Positions 27,039 through 34,955 of a stretch of 64,000 nucleotides of DNA are shown here, piece by piece (positions within the stretch are counted from its first letter, which is position 1; every line of letters starts with the position of its first letter). The stretch is from positions 62,001 through 126,000 of the forward strand of contig NZ_FNWS01000001.1 of assembly GCF_900108455.1 (NCBI RefSeq), read 5' to 3'. Source of the DNA: Fructobacillus pseudoficulneus (GTDB taxonomy: Bacteria; Bacillota; Bacilli; Lactobacillales; Lactobacillaceae). Under the pieces are notes generated by a model. It made no database searches and had not been told where the DNA came from. It saw nothing but the letters and a program-made list of their open reading frames with translations. Made by a program: the position numbers and the translations under genes.

Positions 27039-27251
27039 TTGTGCCTTAGCACTTTGGGCCTTCATTTGAGCCATCATCTGGTTCAACTTCTTTTGTGAAG
27101 GCTTTTGTCCCATTGACATCATCATCGACTTCATCATTTCTTCAGAAATTGGTGGGTTTTTTGCCAAATATGACTTCATTGTAAAGCGGGCTAGGAAAAA
27201 TCCCCCCACTAGACCTACAACCAAGGCCAAAATTCCTACTAATACAACCAT
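27030..27251 (-). CDS. YneF/UPF0154 family small membrane protein
   Basis: 73 residues from the ATG at 27251 (AAGGAG six bases upstream; the preceding GTG is too close). One N-terminal membrane helix (residues 2-22) is followed by a Met/Lys/Gln-rich cytoplasmic tail with [20 protein letters not shown], the family signature. Function unknown. The promoter has TGCTATAAT at 27294-27286 (minus). It converges on plsC and is divergent from lexA. Confidence 0.88.
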   Translation of the reverse strand: MVVLVGILALVVGLVGGFFLARFTMKSYLAKNPPISEEMMKSMMMSMGQKPSQKKLNQMMAQMKAQSAKAQKK

Positions 27252-27285
27252 CACGGTCTCCTTTTGCTACGAAAATCTATAAAAT

Positions 27286-27294
27286 ATTATAGCA
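27286..27294 (-). promoter_or_regulatory. Extended -10 (TGCTATAAT) of yneF
   Basis: TGCTATAAT on the minus strand, about 35 bases before the yneF start. Confidence 0.6.
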
Positions 27295-27434
27295 CAAAGC
27301 CAACAATAAAAGTTGACTTTTCCCCAAGAAATTCTAAAATGGACGATAACTTCAAGAAAACTCCATCTTATTCACTTATTTTAAAGGTTTTCCACAAGAA
27401 GTAAAATTTTTTAAGATTTCTTAAGAAAATCTCA

Positions 27435-27474
27435 CGAACATTTGTTTGCTTTCCCGAACAAAATCCGCTAAGAT
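27435..27474 (+). promoter_or_regulatory. lexA promoter with overlapping LexA box
   Basis: CGAACATTTGTTTG (27435-27448) matches the Gram-positive LexA/DinR box CGAAC-N4-GTTYG. The -35 TTGCTT (27446-27451) overlaps it, and after 17 bases comes TAAGAT (27469-27474). This predicts LexA self-repression. Confidence 0.88.
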
Positions 27475-27505
27475 AAACATAGTAATAACAGGTAGGAAAG
27501 TATAT

Positions 27506-28141
27506 ATGGCAAGTTCTGATTCAAAACAAATACAAGTACTAAGATTCATCCACGAATACCAAGAAAAGAATGGGTTCCCACCAACCATTCGTGAAATTGG
27601 TGAGGCTGTGGGTCTTTCCTCTTCATCAACCATTCACGGTCATATTGCGCGTTTGATCAAAAATGGCTATTTGGAGAAGAAGGGCGAAGGAACCAAGGCC
27701 CGAGCAATCGAAGTGACGCCTGAAGGATTTGAAATCCTCGGTATCTCAGCGACTGCCGGTAAGATTCCAGTTCTTGGTCTCGTTACAGCCGGTCAACCAA
27801 TTTTAGCGGTTGAACAAGAAGCAACGGAATTCTTCCCCATTCCAGAAAATTTGATTCCCTATGATGGCGATTTGTTCATGCTCAATGTCCGTGGTGAATC
27901 AATGATTAACATTGGTATTCTTGATGGTGACAAAGTCATCGTTCGCCGTCAGCAGAATGCCGATAACGGTGACATCGTTGTCGCAATGAACGAAGATAAT
28001 GAAGCAACTGTTAAGCGCTTCTTCCAAGAAGGCAGTCACTACCGCCTTCAACCTGAAAACGATACAATGGCACCAATTATTTTGGATTCCGTTTCAATTT
28101 TAGGAAAAGTCGTCTCACTCTACCGAGACGCAATTTATTAA
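27506..28141 (+). CDS. lexA: SOS repressor LexA
   Basis: 211 residues from the ATG at 27506 (AGGTAGGAAAG upstream; an in-frame ATG at 27446 lies inside the promoter and is rejected). The N-terminal winged HTH (about 1-65) is followed by the self-cleavage site Ala95-Gly96 (VTAGQP) and the catalytic Ser132 (RGESM) and Lys170 (ATVKRF). It represses DNA-damage genes and is cleaved with RecA. A LexA box overlaps its own promoter. Confidence 0.97.
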   Translation: MASSDSKQIQVLRFIHEYQEKNGFPPTIREIGEAVGLSSSSTIHGHIARLIKNGYLEKKGEGTKARAIEVTPEGFEILGISATAGKIPVLGLVTAGQPILAVEQEATEFFPIPENLIPYDGDLFMLNVRGESMINIGILDGDKVIVRRQQNADNGDIVVAMNEDNEATVKRFFQEGSHYRLQPENDTMAPIILDSVSILGKVVSLYRDAIY

Positions 28142-28149
28142 AAAACTTT

Positions 28150-28178
28150 AGAACCCCACTTGCCAGGGGTTCTTTTTT
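28150..28178 (+). terminator. Terminator of lexA
   Basis: AGAACCCC (28150-28157) / GGGGTTCT (28166-28173) followed by TTTTT. Confidence 0.88.
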
Positions 28179-28197
28179 ATTGAAAATTGCTAACAAA

Positions 28198-28227
28198 AAG
28201 GACGACCACTAATGGTCGTCCTTTTTT
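28198..28227 (-). terminator. Terminator of thrC-asd side
   Basis: AAGGACGACCA (28198-28208) / TGGTCGTCCTT (28213-28223); A/T tracts on both sides. Confidence 0.88.
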
Positions 28228-28231
28228 CTTG

Positions 28232-29326
28232 TTATTTTGTAAAGGCTGAATCGGCTGGTACTCGAACTAAGTCCATCTTGACCAATTCTTGAGCAATTTC
28301 AACCGTGTTCCAAGCTGCACCCTTCAATAAGTTATCAGAAACAATCCAGAGGTGGAAAGCACCTGGATTTTCCAAATCGGGACGAATCCGACCAACAAAG
28401 GTTTCCCGCTTTCCTTCTGCCAATAATGGTTGCGGATACGTCTGAGTGGCTGGATCATCTTGGATAACCACGTTATCGACGCTAGCAATGGCAGCACGAA
28501 TTTGATCAGTAGTCACGGCTTCATCACCAGTATCAATATAGACACTCTCACCATGACCAATCATGACCGGTACACGGACAGCGGTACCAGTGACCTTGAT
28601 TTGCTTGGCGTTCTTGTCCCCAAGAATAATCTTCTTGGTTTCATGAATCATCTTGTATTCTTCGTGGGTGTACCCTTCTTCTTCAAAAACATCAATTTGT
28701 GGCAACAAATTAAAGGCCAATGGGAAATGCTTCTTGTCACCCTTAACAGGCAAAACGTGAGCCAACTCCCCCATGTCTTCCCCCAACAAACGAGCCTGCG
28801 ATTCAGCCAAAACCTCATCCATCGCTGCCTTACCAGCACCAGATGCGGCCTGATAGGTTGAGATGATTACCTGTTCCAAGCCAAATTGCTGAAAGACTGG
28901 GTTTAAAGCCATCACCAATTGTGTTGTTGAACAATTTGGGTTAGCAATAATCCCCTGATGGTCCTTCAACGCATCTGCGTTGACTTCCGGTACCACCAAT
29001 GGCACTTGATCATTCATTCGCCAATATGAAGAATTATCAACTACGACCGCACCGGCCTTGACTGCTGCTGGAGCCAAAGCCTTAGAGGTTGAGCCACCGG
29101 CTGAGGCCAAGACAATATCAACGTCATCAAATGAGTGCTCGTTAGCCTCTTCAACGACTAATTCGCCATCTTGAAATGGCACCTTTTGACCAGCTGAGTG
29201 GGCTGAAGCCAACGCCTTAACTGAATCAAACGGAATCGTTGATTGCGCCAATTGTTCCAAAATTCGCCGCCCCACGGCCCCGGTTGCACCGAGGACGGCC
29301 ACATTATAACTGTTTTTTGCTACCAT
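28232..29326 (-). CDS. asd: Aspartate-semialdehyde dehydrogenase
   Basis: 364 residues. The NADP loop is VLGATGAVGR (11-20), the catalytic Cys132 sits in NPNCSTTQLV, and YQAASGAGKAA follows. It reduces aspartyl phosphate to aspartate semialdehyde, the branch point to lysine and homoserine. RBS GGAGG. It lies 46 bp after thrC on the same strand; the pathway partners hom, thrB and aspartokinase are on the opposite strand from 30.9 kb. Confidence 0.96.
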   Translation of the reverse strand: MVAKNSYNVAVLGATGAVGRRILEQLAQSTIPFDSVKALASAHSAGQKVPFQDGELVVEEANEHSFDDVDIVLASAGGSTSKALAPAAVKAGAVVVDNSSYWRMNDQVPLVVPEVNADALKDHQGIIANPNCSTTQLVMALNPVFQQFGLEQVIISTYQAASGAGKAAMDEVLAESQARLLGEDMGELAHVLPVKGDKKHFPLAFNLLPQIDVFEEEGYTHEEYKMIHETKKIILGDKNAKQIKVTGTAVRVPVMIGHGESVYIDTGDEAVTTDQIRAAIASVDNVVIQDDPATQTYPQPLLAEGKRETFVGRIRPDLENPGAFHLWIVSDNLLKGAAWNTVEIAQELVKMDLVRVPADSAFTK

Positions 29327-29372
29327 AATAAATTTCCTCCTAAGAAATTAGACGAAAAAAAATCAAAATTAA

Positions 29373-30833
29373 TTAATGCTTTAAGGCATTTTCAATAGTG
29401 GATTGAATTTGATCAGCACGAATAATGTCACGATGACGAATAGGCTGTTCAAATAACGTCTTGACCTGCTGTGGAATAGACGTCTTGGTGATAGCAGCCA
29501 AAGCTGTCAAACCACCGGCACCCGCCACCACTTCTTCACCCAACGCTTCCAAAACTGTTTGTGGGAACTTATAAGGGCTAGCGGTTGTGGCTAAGAGCGT
29601 CTGATGCTCACCATCATCTTGGTATTGATGGACAGCCACAGCGGTATGTGGGTCAAGCAAGTAAGCACTCTTAGTATAAGTTTCGGCAATGGTCTCTTCC
29701 ACCTGCTTTTGACTGGTCCAGCCCGCTGAGAACTTAGCTAAGCCTTGGCGTGTCTTGTCAGACAACTGATAAACACCCTTTTCTTGCAAGGCCTGCATAT
29801 CCTTGGCAATCAATTGACTATCTTGGCCACTAGCAAAATACAGCAACCGTTCCAAATTAGATGAAACCAAAATATCCATGGCTGGTGCATTGGTCACCTT
29901 AAAGTCACGGTTACGGTTATAAACTCCGGTTTCAAAAAGTTCAGTTAGAACATGGTTTTCATTTGAAGCCACCGTAAAGTGATGCACTGGCAAACCAACT
30001 TGACTGGCATAAAAGGCCGCCAACATATTACCAAAGTTTCCAGTTGGGACTAAGACATCGATTGGCTCCCCAACCTTGATTTGGCCCTTTTTCAATAGTT
30101 GCCCATAACCATAAAAATAATAGACAATCTGCGGGATCAACCGACCAATATTAATGGAGTTAGCGGATGAAATTTGTACGTCTTGCTCCTTTAAAAAGGC
30201 TCCAAACTTTTCATCACCAAGCAAGCCCTTGACCGCTTGTTGGGCATCATCAAAATTACCCTCGAGTCCGTATACATAAGTATTTTTACCGGGCTCTGAA
30301 ACCATTTGCTGGCGTTGAATATCTGAAACTCCAACCTGTGGGTACAAAACTGCAATTTTTGTCCCGGCAACATCAGCAAAGCCTGACATCGCTGCTGTTC
30401 CAGTATCACCTGAAGTTGCCGTTAAAATGGCGATTTCCTTATTGAGGCCCATTTTACGAGCAGCTGTCGTCACCAAATGGGGCAAGGCTTGCAAGGCGAT
30501 GTCTTTAAAGGCCAAGGTTGGCCCATGAAAGAGTTCTAAGTAGTGTAAGTTGCCATCATCATGGACGGGCACAATGGTCTCCGTATCCCACTGTGAGCCA
30601 TAAGAGGCATCCACAACTTCTTGAACTTCCGCCAAGGTAAAGTCCGGTAAAAAGGCTGACAAAACTTTCACCGCTAGTTCTTGATAGGATAACTGTGCTA
30701 ATTGATCTAAATCAAAATCAAGTGTCGGCCACTGATCGGGTACGTAGAGACCACCATCGGTTGCTAATCCCTGAAGAATCGCTTCTGCGGCTGATACAGC
30801 AGGCGCTTTTCCTCGGGTTGAGACATAATTCAT
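29373..30833 (-). CDS. thrC: Threonine synthase
   Basis: 486 residues from the ATG at 30833 (AAAGGAG in register; the upstream in-frame ATG at 30854 has no RBS). The PLP lysine is K110 in GPTLAFKDIA. The PLP-phosphate loop appears as PTGNFGNMLA. It converts O-phosphohomoserine to threonine. The promoter has an extended -10 TTGTTATAAT. It is divergent from hom-thrB-aspartokinase, so the whole threonine route is concentrated here. Confidence 0.95.
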   Translation of the reverse strand: MNYVSTRGKAPAVSAAEAILQGLATDGGLYVPDQWPTLDFDLDQLAQLSYQELAVKVLSAFLPDFTLAEVQEVVDASYGSQWDTETIVPVHDDGNLHYLELFHGPTLAFKDIALQALPHLVTTAARKMGLNKEIAILTATSGDTGTAAMSGFADVAGTKIAVLYPQVGVSDIQRQQMVSEPGKNTYVYGLEGNFDDAQQAVKGLLGDEKFGAFLKEQDVQISSANSINIGRLIPQIVYYFYGYGQLLKKGQIKVGEPIDVLVPTGNFGNMLAAFYASQVGLPVHHFTVASNENHVLTELFETGVYNRNRDFKVTNAPAMDILVSSNLERLLYFASGQDSQLIAKDMQALQEKGVYQLSDKTRQGLAKFSAGWTSQKQVEETIAETYTKSAYLLDPHTAVAVHQYQDDGEHQTLLATTASPYKFPQTVLEALGEEVVAGAGGLTALAAITKTSIPQQVKTLFEQPIRHRDIIRADQIQSTIENALKH

Positions 30834-30964
30834 GACGTGCTCCTTTAATCTCATAGTATTCTAATAATATTATAACAAAAAGATTCCTTTTTATGCAGGA
30901 AAATGTTAAGGTTAATAATAAATTATCCTTACTTGACAGTAAAAAACGATAGAAGGAGACCAAG

Positions 30965-32224
30965 ATGACGATAAAGATTGGACTTTTTGGCTTAGGGACC
31001 GTCGGAAGCGGTTTATTAACCTTATTAGCAGAGCAAAATAACAAAATCAAGGCCAGCACCGGCTTAGATTTTACGGTTAAAACCGCACTTGTTTCCACCC
31101 TAACCAAAGACCGACCTGGTCTTGATCCCGCGATTCAACTCACAACTGATCCAAACGATATTTTAAATGACCCAGAAATTGACCTAGTAGTCGAAGTTGC
31201 CGGTGGAACTGGTTCAGCTAAGGGCTGGATTAAGAGCGCCCTTTCCAGCAAAAAACCAGTGATCACGGCAAATAAGGACCTGATTGCCACTGCTGGGCAA
31301 GAACTAATTGAATTGGCTAACAAGGCCCAAGTTCCCTTGTTGTACGAAGCTGCTGTTGCTGGTGGCATTCCAATCATTACCACCCTCCAAAACTATTATC
31401 GAACTGATACCATTCGTTCACTGGCCGGCATTGTCAATGGCACAACCAACTACATGTTGACCCAGATGGCTCAAAACGGTCTTTCTTACGAAAAGGCCCT
31501 CAAACAGGCCCAAGAATTAGGCTTTGCTGAAGCTGACCCAACCAATGATGTTGCAGGTTATGATGCGGCTTATAAGGCCATTATTTTAGCGCGCCTAGTA
31601 TTTGGCTTGGAAAGCACCTTGGATGAACTGGCAATTACAGGCATTCAAGAAATTACAGATGATGACATTGCTGCCGTGAAAGTTCTTGGCGGTCAATTGA
31701 AGCTGCTCTTTACGATCAACCAGGTTGGCGAAGACTCAATTGCTCTTTCTGTCTCCCCTCAAGTCATTTTGCCGGACTCCCCACTGTCACAGGTCCACAA
31801 TGAAAACAATGCTATCGTTGTTAATAGTGATAATCTCGGGCAAACGATGTACTATGGTCCTGGGGCCGGCGCACGTCCAACTGCTCAAGCGGTCTTAGCA
31901 GATATCCTACTGGCGGCCACAGCCACAAAAGAGAGCCATCAAGTCTTTTCATCAGAAAATATGAGATTAGCCGAGCCAAATGTGCAGGCCTACTGCTGGA
32001 TTTTAAATAGTAAGACTCACGAAAGTATTGAATCTGCTGTTCATGAATTGGATGATGAACTAAACGGTTATATTGTGCGCCAAGGCAGCCATGAAAATAG
32101 TAATAACGGCAGCCAGTTAGTCTTATATACTAAGGAAATTACGACCGCTAACCACGATCGCTTACTCAAAGAATTGACTCAAAAAAGAACCTTAAATAAG
32201 GAGTTCGTAATTTATCCATGTTAA
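30965..32224 (+). CDS. hom: Homoserine dehydrogenase
   Basis: 419 residues. The NAD(P) fold GLFGLGTVGSGL (7-18), the ANKDLIA loop and the catalytic-region GGTGSAKGWIK/AAVAGGIPII segments are visible, and a C-terminal ACT-like region suggests threonine feedback. It reduces aspartate semialdehyde to homoserine. RBS AGAAGGAGACC. Its stop overlaps the thrB start by 7 bases. Confidence 0.96.
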   Translation: MTIKIGLFGLGTVGSGLLTLLAEQNNKIKASTGLDFTVKTALVSTLTKDRPGLDPAIQLTTDPNDILNDPEIDLVVEVAGGTGSAKGWIKSALSSKKPVITANKDLIATAGQELIELANKAQVPLLYEAAVAGGIPIITTLQNYYRTDTIRSLAGIVNGTTNYMLTQMAQNGLSYEKALKQAQELGFAEADPTNDVAGYDAAYKAIILARLVFGLESTLDELAITGIQEITDDDIAAVKVLGGQLKLLFTINQVGEDSIALSVSPQVILPDSPLSQVHNENNAIVVNSDNLGQTMYYGPGAGARPTAQAVLADILLAATATKESHQVFSSENMRLAEPNVQAYCWILNSKTHESIESAVHELDDELNGYIVRQGSHENSNNGSQLVLYTKEITTANHDRLLKELTQKRTLNKEFVIYPC

Positions 32225-33099
32225 CGATTACTGTACCAGCAAGTTCGGCCAATCTCGGTCTTGGTTTTGATTGTCTAGGCTTAGCCCTCGATTTAAACCT
32301 CACGGTAACTGTTGGTCAAAAAACTACTCAATGGGAAGTCATTCACCCATTTGGTGTCGACATTCCTGCCGACCGCCACAACCTGATTGTCAAAACCGCC
32401 TTGCTAGTTGACCCAGAAATCCAGCCCCACCAGCTGACCGTCACGAGTGATATTCCGTTGGCTCGCGGACTGGGTTCTTCTTCGTCTGCCCTCGTTGCTG
32501 GACTAGCTTTGGGCCACTTTTTAGCCGAAGGTAAAATTAACCGGCAACAACTTCTAGGAGAAGCTGCGGCCTTGGAGGGCCATCCTGATAACGTGTCCCC
32601 CACCATCTTTGGTGGTTTACAACTGACAAACGAAGACTTTCACGACGTGAAAAGTACCCGTTTACCGCTGGATGACGATTTAATTGCCTTTACCTTCATC
32701 CCAAACTATCCATTAAAAACGGACGAAGCCAGGGCTGCTTTGCCAGCCGAATATGGCCGAAAGACCGCTACTCTTCAAGCAGAACGGTTAGCTAACCTAG
32801 TGGTGGCTGCTTTTCAGAATGATTTAACTGCTTTTCAGCACTTAGTTGAAAAGGATCTCGTTCATGAACCCTACCGGGCCAAATTAGCACCGGAGTTTTT
32901 GACAATCCGAAAATTCGCCCATGAACACGGCCTGGCCGGTACTTATTTGTCAGGGGCCGGCCCAACCGTGGTTTCACTACAAAAACCAGCGGATGCAAAG
33001 CGCTTAGAAAGTGCCGTGCAAGCATTAAATCTGGATGGTGAAATTAAGCTTTTAAGCCTACAACAAAGTGGCTTTCAAGTTTCTGGTCATCTCAACTAA
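32218..33099 (+). CDS. thrB: Homoserine kinase
   Basis: 293 residues, GHMP kinase family. Motif 1 PASSANLGLGFDCLGLAL and the ATP loop PLARGLGSSSSALVAGL are clear. It phosphorylates homoserine for ThrC. The start overlaps hom (ATGTTAA), so the two are translationally coupled. Confidence 0.96.
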   Translation: MLTITVPASSANLGLGFDCLGLALDLNLTVTVGQKTTQWEVIHPFGVDIPADRHNLIVKTALLVDPEIQPHQLTVTSDIPLARGLGSSSSALVAGLALGHFLAEGKINRQQLLGEAAALEGHPDNVSPTIFGGLQLTNEDFHDVKSTRLPLDDDLIAFTFIPNYPLKTDEARAALPAEYGRKTATLQAERLANLVVAAFQNDLTAFQHLVEKDLVHEPYRAKLAPEFLTIRKFAHEHGLAGTYLSGAGPTVVSLQKPADAKRLESAVQALNLDGEIKLLSLQQSGFQVSGHLN

Positions 33100-33119
33100 A
33101 CGATAAAATGAAACAAATG

Positions 33120-33151
33120 AAAGGAGCGCCGGCCAAACGGTCGGCAGCGCT
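33120..33151 (+). promoter_or_regulatory. RBS with a hairpin-filled spacer before aspartokinase
   Basis: AAAGGAG (33120-33126) lies 25 bases from the ATG at 33152. The spacer forms a GC-rich hairpin: GCGCCGGCC (126-134) pairs with GGTCGGCAGC (139-148) around an AAAC loop. Folded, the hairpin would bring the SD close to the start; it could also act as a translational switch. Confidence 0.6.
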
Positions 33152-34516
33152 ATGAAAGTAACAAAATTTGGTGGTTCCTCTTTAGCAACCGGTCAACAAT
33201 TTGACCGTGTCATTAACATCTTGAATCAGGATTCTGATCGTCAAGTTGTTGTCACCTCTGCTCCTGGACGGGCAGCAGAGTTTCCAATGAAGGTAACAGA
33301 TCTCTTAATTCGCTATGGTAAAGAGGTCATCGAAGACCGTGACAGCAGCAAGACAGTTCAAGATTTAAAGAAGCGCTACCAAGCAATTGCCGACTACTTT
33401 GCCCTCCCAACAGAGCAATTTGCCACCATTTTGGATCAAATTGATGACTTACCAAAGCACCAGTATCGGTCTTATACCTACCTGAGAGCAACCTTTGCTG
33501 CACACGGTGAATACCTTAATGCCCAACTGCTTGCGCTGATTTTGCAAGAAAAGGGTCAAAAAGCTGTGTTCGTAGATCCAAAGCAGCTCCACATGGTAAC
33601 TGACGCCAACTTCCCAACCCTAGATGAAGATGCAACTTATCAAGAATTAGGTAATTTTGAAATTGAAGAAGGTACGCGTTACATCTTCCCTGGTTTTTTT
33701 GGTTACAACGACCGCGGCGAAATGGTGACGTTTTCCCGAGGTGGTTCAGACATCACGGGAGCCATCCTGGCTCGCGGCTTAATGGCTGATGTCTATGAAA
33801 ACTTTACCGACGTTGACGCCATCTATGCCGTTAACCCCCGTTTAGTTAAAAATCCAGTTGCGATTCACAACATGTCTTACAGTGAAATGCGGGAACTTTC
33901 CTATGCCGGCTTTGCTGTCTTCCACGACGAAGCCATCATTCCAGCCATTCAGGGTCAGGTGCCAATTAACGTCAAAAATACGAATGACCCCGACGCACCT
34001 GGAACCTGGATTGGCCCAGCGGAACAAAATAAACCCGAACGACGGGTTACTGGTATTGCTGCCTCAGATAGCTTCTGTGCCCTTTACCTGCACCGCTACC
34101 TGCTGAATAAGGAAGTCGGCTTTACCCTCAAAATTCTTCAAATTTTGGCCCGCCATGGTGTTCCTTACGAACACATGCCATCTGGTATTGATGATTTAAC
34201 AATTATCTTCAACAAGAAGAGCCTAAATAAAGAGCAAATTGAACAAATTCAGATGGATATCGAACGCGAGATTGCCCCCGATACCATGGCCTGGCATGAA
34301 GACTTTGCCATTGTGATGATCGTTGGTCAAGGAATGAAAAACCGCGTTGGAGCCTTCACTGAAATCGTCACCCCACTACGTGACGCAGGCATTTCACTGC
34401 AAATGGTGAACCAAGGGGCTTCCGAAATTTCGATCATGCTTGGGGTTGAGGTAGATGATGTTGATAATGCTGTCAAAGCCATTTATTATAACCTTTTCGA
34501 CGATGAACAAAAATAA
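33152..34516 (+). CDS. Aspartate kinase
   Basis: 454 residues. KVTKFGGSSLA at the N-terminus, the TFSRGGSDITGA loop and two C-terminal ACT domains (VGQGMKNRVGAFTEIVTPL) identify a regulated aspartokinase. It makes aspartyl phosphate for Asd. It is third in hom-thrB-aspartokinase, 52 bp after thrB, with an unusual structured SD spacer. Which end product inhibits it cannot be told from sequence. Confidence 0.95.
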   Translation: MKVTKFGGSSLATGQQFDRVINILNQDSDRQVVVTSAPGRAAEFPMKVTDLLIRYGKEVIEDRDSSKTVQDLKKRYQAIADYFALPTEQFATILDQIDDLPKHQYRSYTYLRATFAAHGEYLNAQLLALILQEKGQKAVFVDPKQLHMVTDANFPTLDEDATYQELGNFEIEEGTRYIFPGFFGYNDRGEMVTFSRGGSDITGAILARGLMADVYENFTDVDAIYAVNPRLVKNPVAIHNMSYSEMRELSYAGFAVFHDEAIIPAIQGQVPINVKNTNDPDAPGTWIGPAEQNKPERRVTGIAASDSFCALYLHRYLLNKEVGFTLKILQILARHGVPYEHMPSGIDDLTIIFNKKSLNKEQIEQIQMDIEREIAPDTMAWHEDFAIVMIVGQGMKNRVGAFTEIVTPLRDAGISLQMVNQGASEISIMLGVEVDDVDNAVKAIYYNLFDDEQK

Positions 34517-34519
34517 GCA

Positions 34520-34552
34520 AAATAAAAAGGGCTTGCGTCCTTTTTTATTTTG
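34520..34552. terminator. Bidirectional terminator, aspartokinase / ylbF-like gene
   Basis: AAAATAAAAAGG / CCTTTTTTATTTT around a GCTTGCGT loop. Confidence 0.85.
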
Positions 34553-34558
34553 TCTTAA

Positions 34559-34915
34559 TTATGCCTTTTGTGACTGAGCGTATGCTTCAGAAACTGGCTT
34601 CGTCACGATTTCGTTAATTTCACCAAGCAAAGTGTTCAACACTTGTTCAGCAGCCATCAAGTTCTTGATTTTTTCATTTTCTTGAACTTTCTTTGCCACG
34701 CCGTCCCACTCTTTTTCTTGGTCAGGTGTTGGCTGTTGCTGTGCTTGCATCATTTGTTGCACAGTCATTTGGATTGACTGGAATTGCTTGAACAAGTCCT
34801 TAGCTTCAGCATCGGCTTGAACAGCATCAAAGGCAGTTTGCCATGCTTGATATTGATCAGTTTCAACCAATACTTTTGCCATTTCATTTGCGTTATCGTA
34901 AATATTAACAGTCAT
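34559..34915 (-). CDS. YlbF/YmcA family protein
   Basis: 118 residues from the ATG at 34915, with AAGGAAAG just upstream; the frame opens 5 codons earlier without an RBS. It is all-helical, with a Gln-rich region (residues about 58-70). Family members YlbF/YmcA in Bacillus form a complex acting on RNase Y and development; whether this one does is inference. It lies downstream of the PBP gene. Confidence 0.85.
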   Translation of the reverse strand: MTVNIYDNANEMAKVLVETDQYQAWQTAFDAVQADAEAKDLFKQFQSIQMTVQQMMQAQQQPTPDQEKEWDGVAKKVQENEKIKNLMAAEQVLNTLLGEINEIVTKPVSEAYAQSQKA

Positions 34916-34955
34916 CTGCTTTCCTTCCAAAATTACCTTACTGGTAACTTTTCAC

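Noticed and set aside
27446-27505. Upstream in-frame ATG for lexA at 27446
   Set aside because: It lies in the -35 and LexA box, before the transcript start, and adds residues absent in the family.
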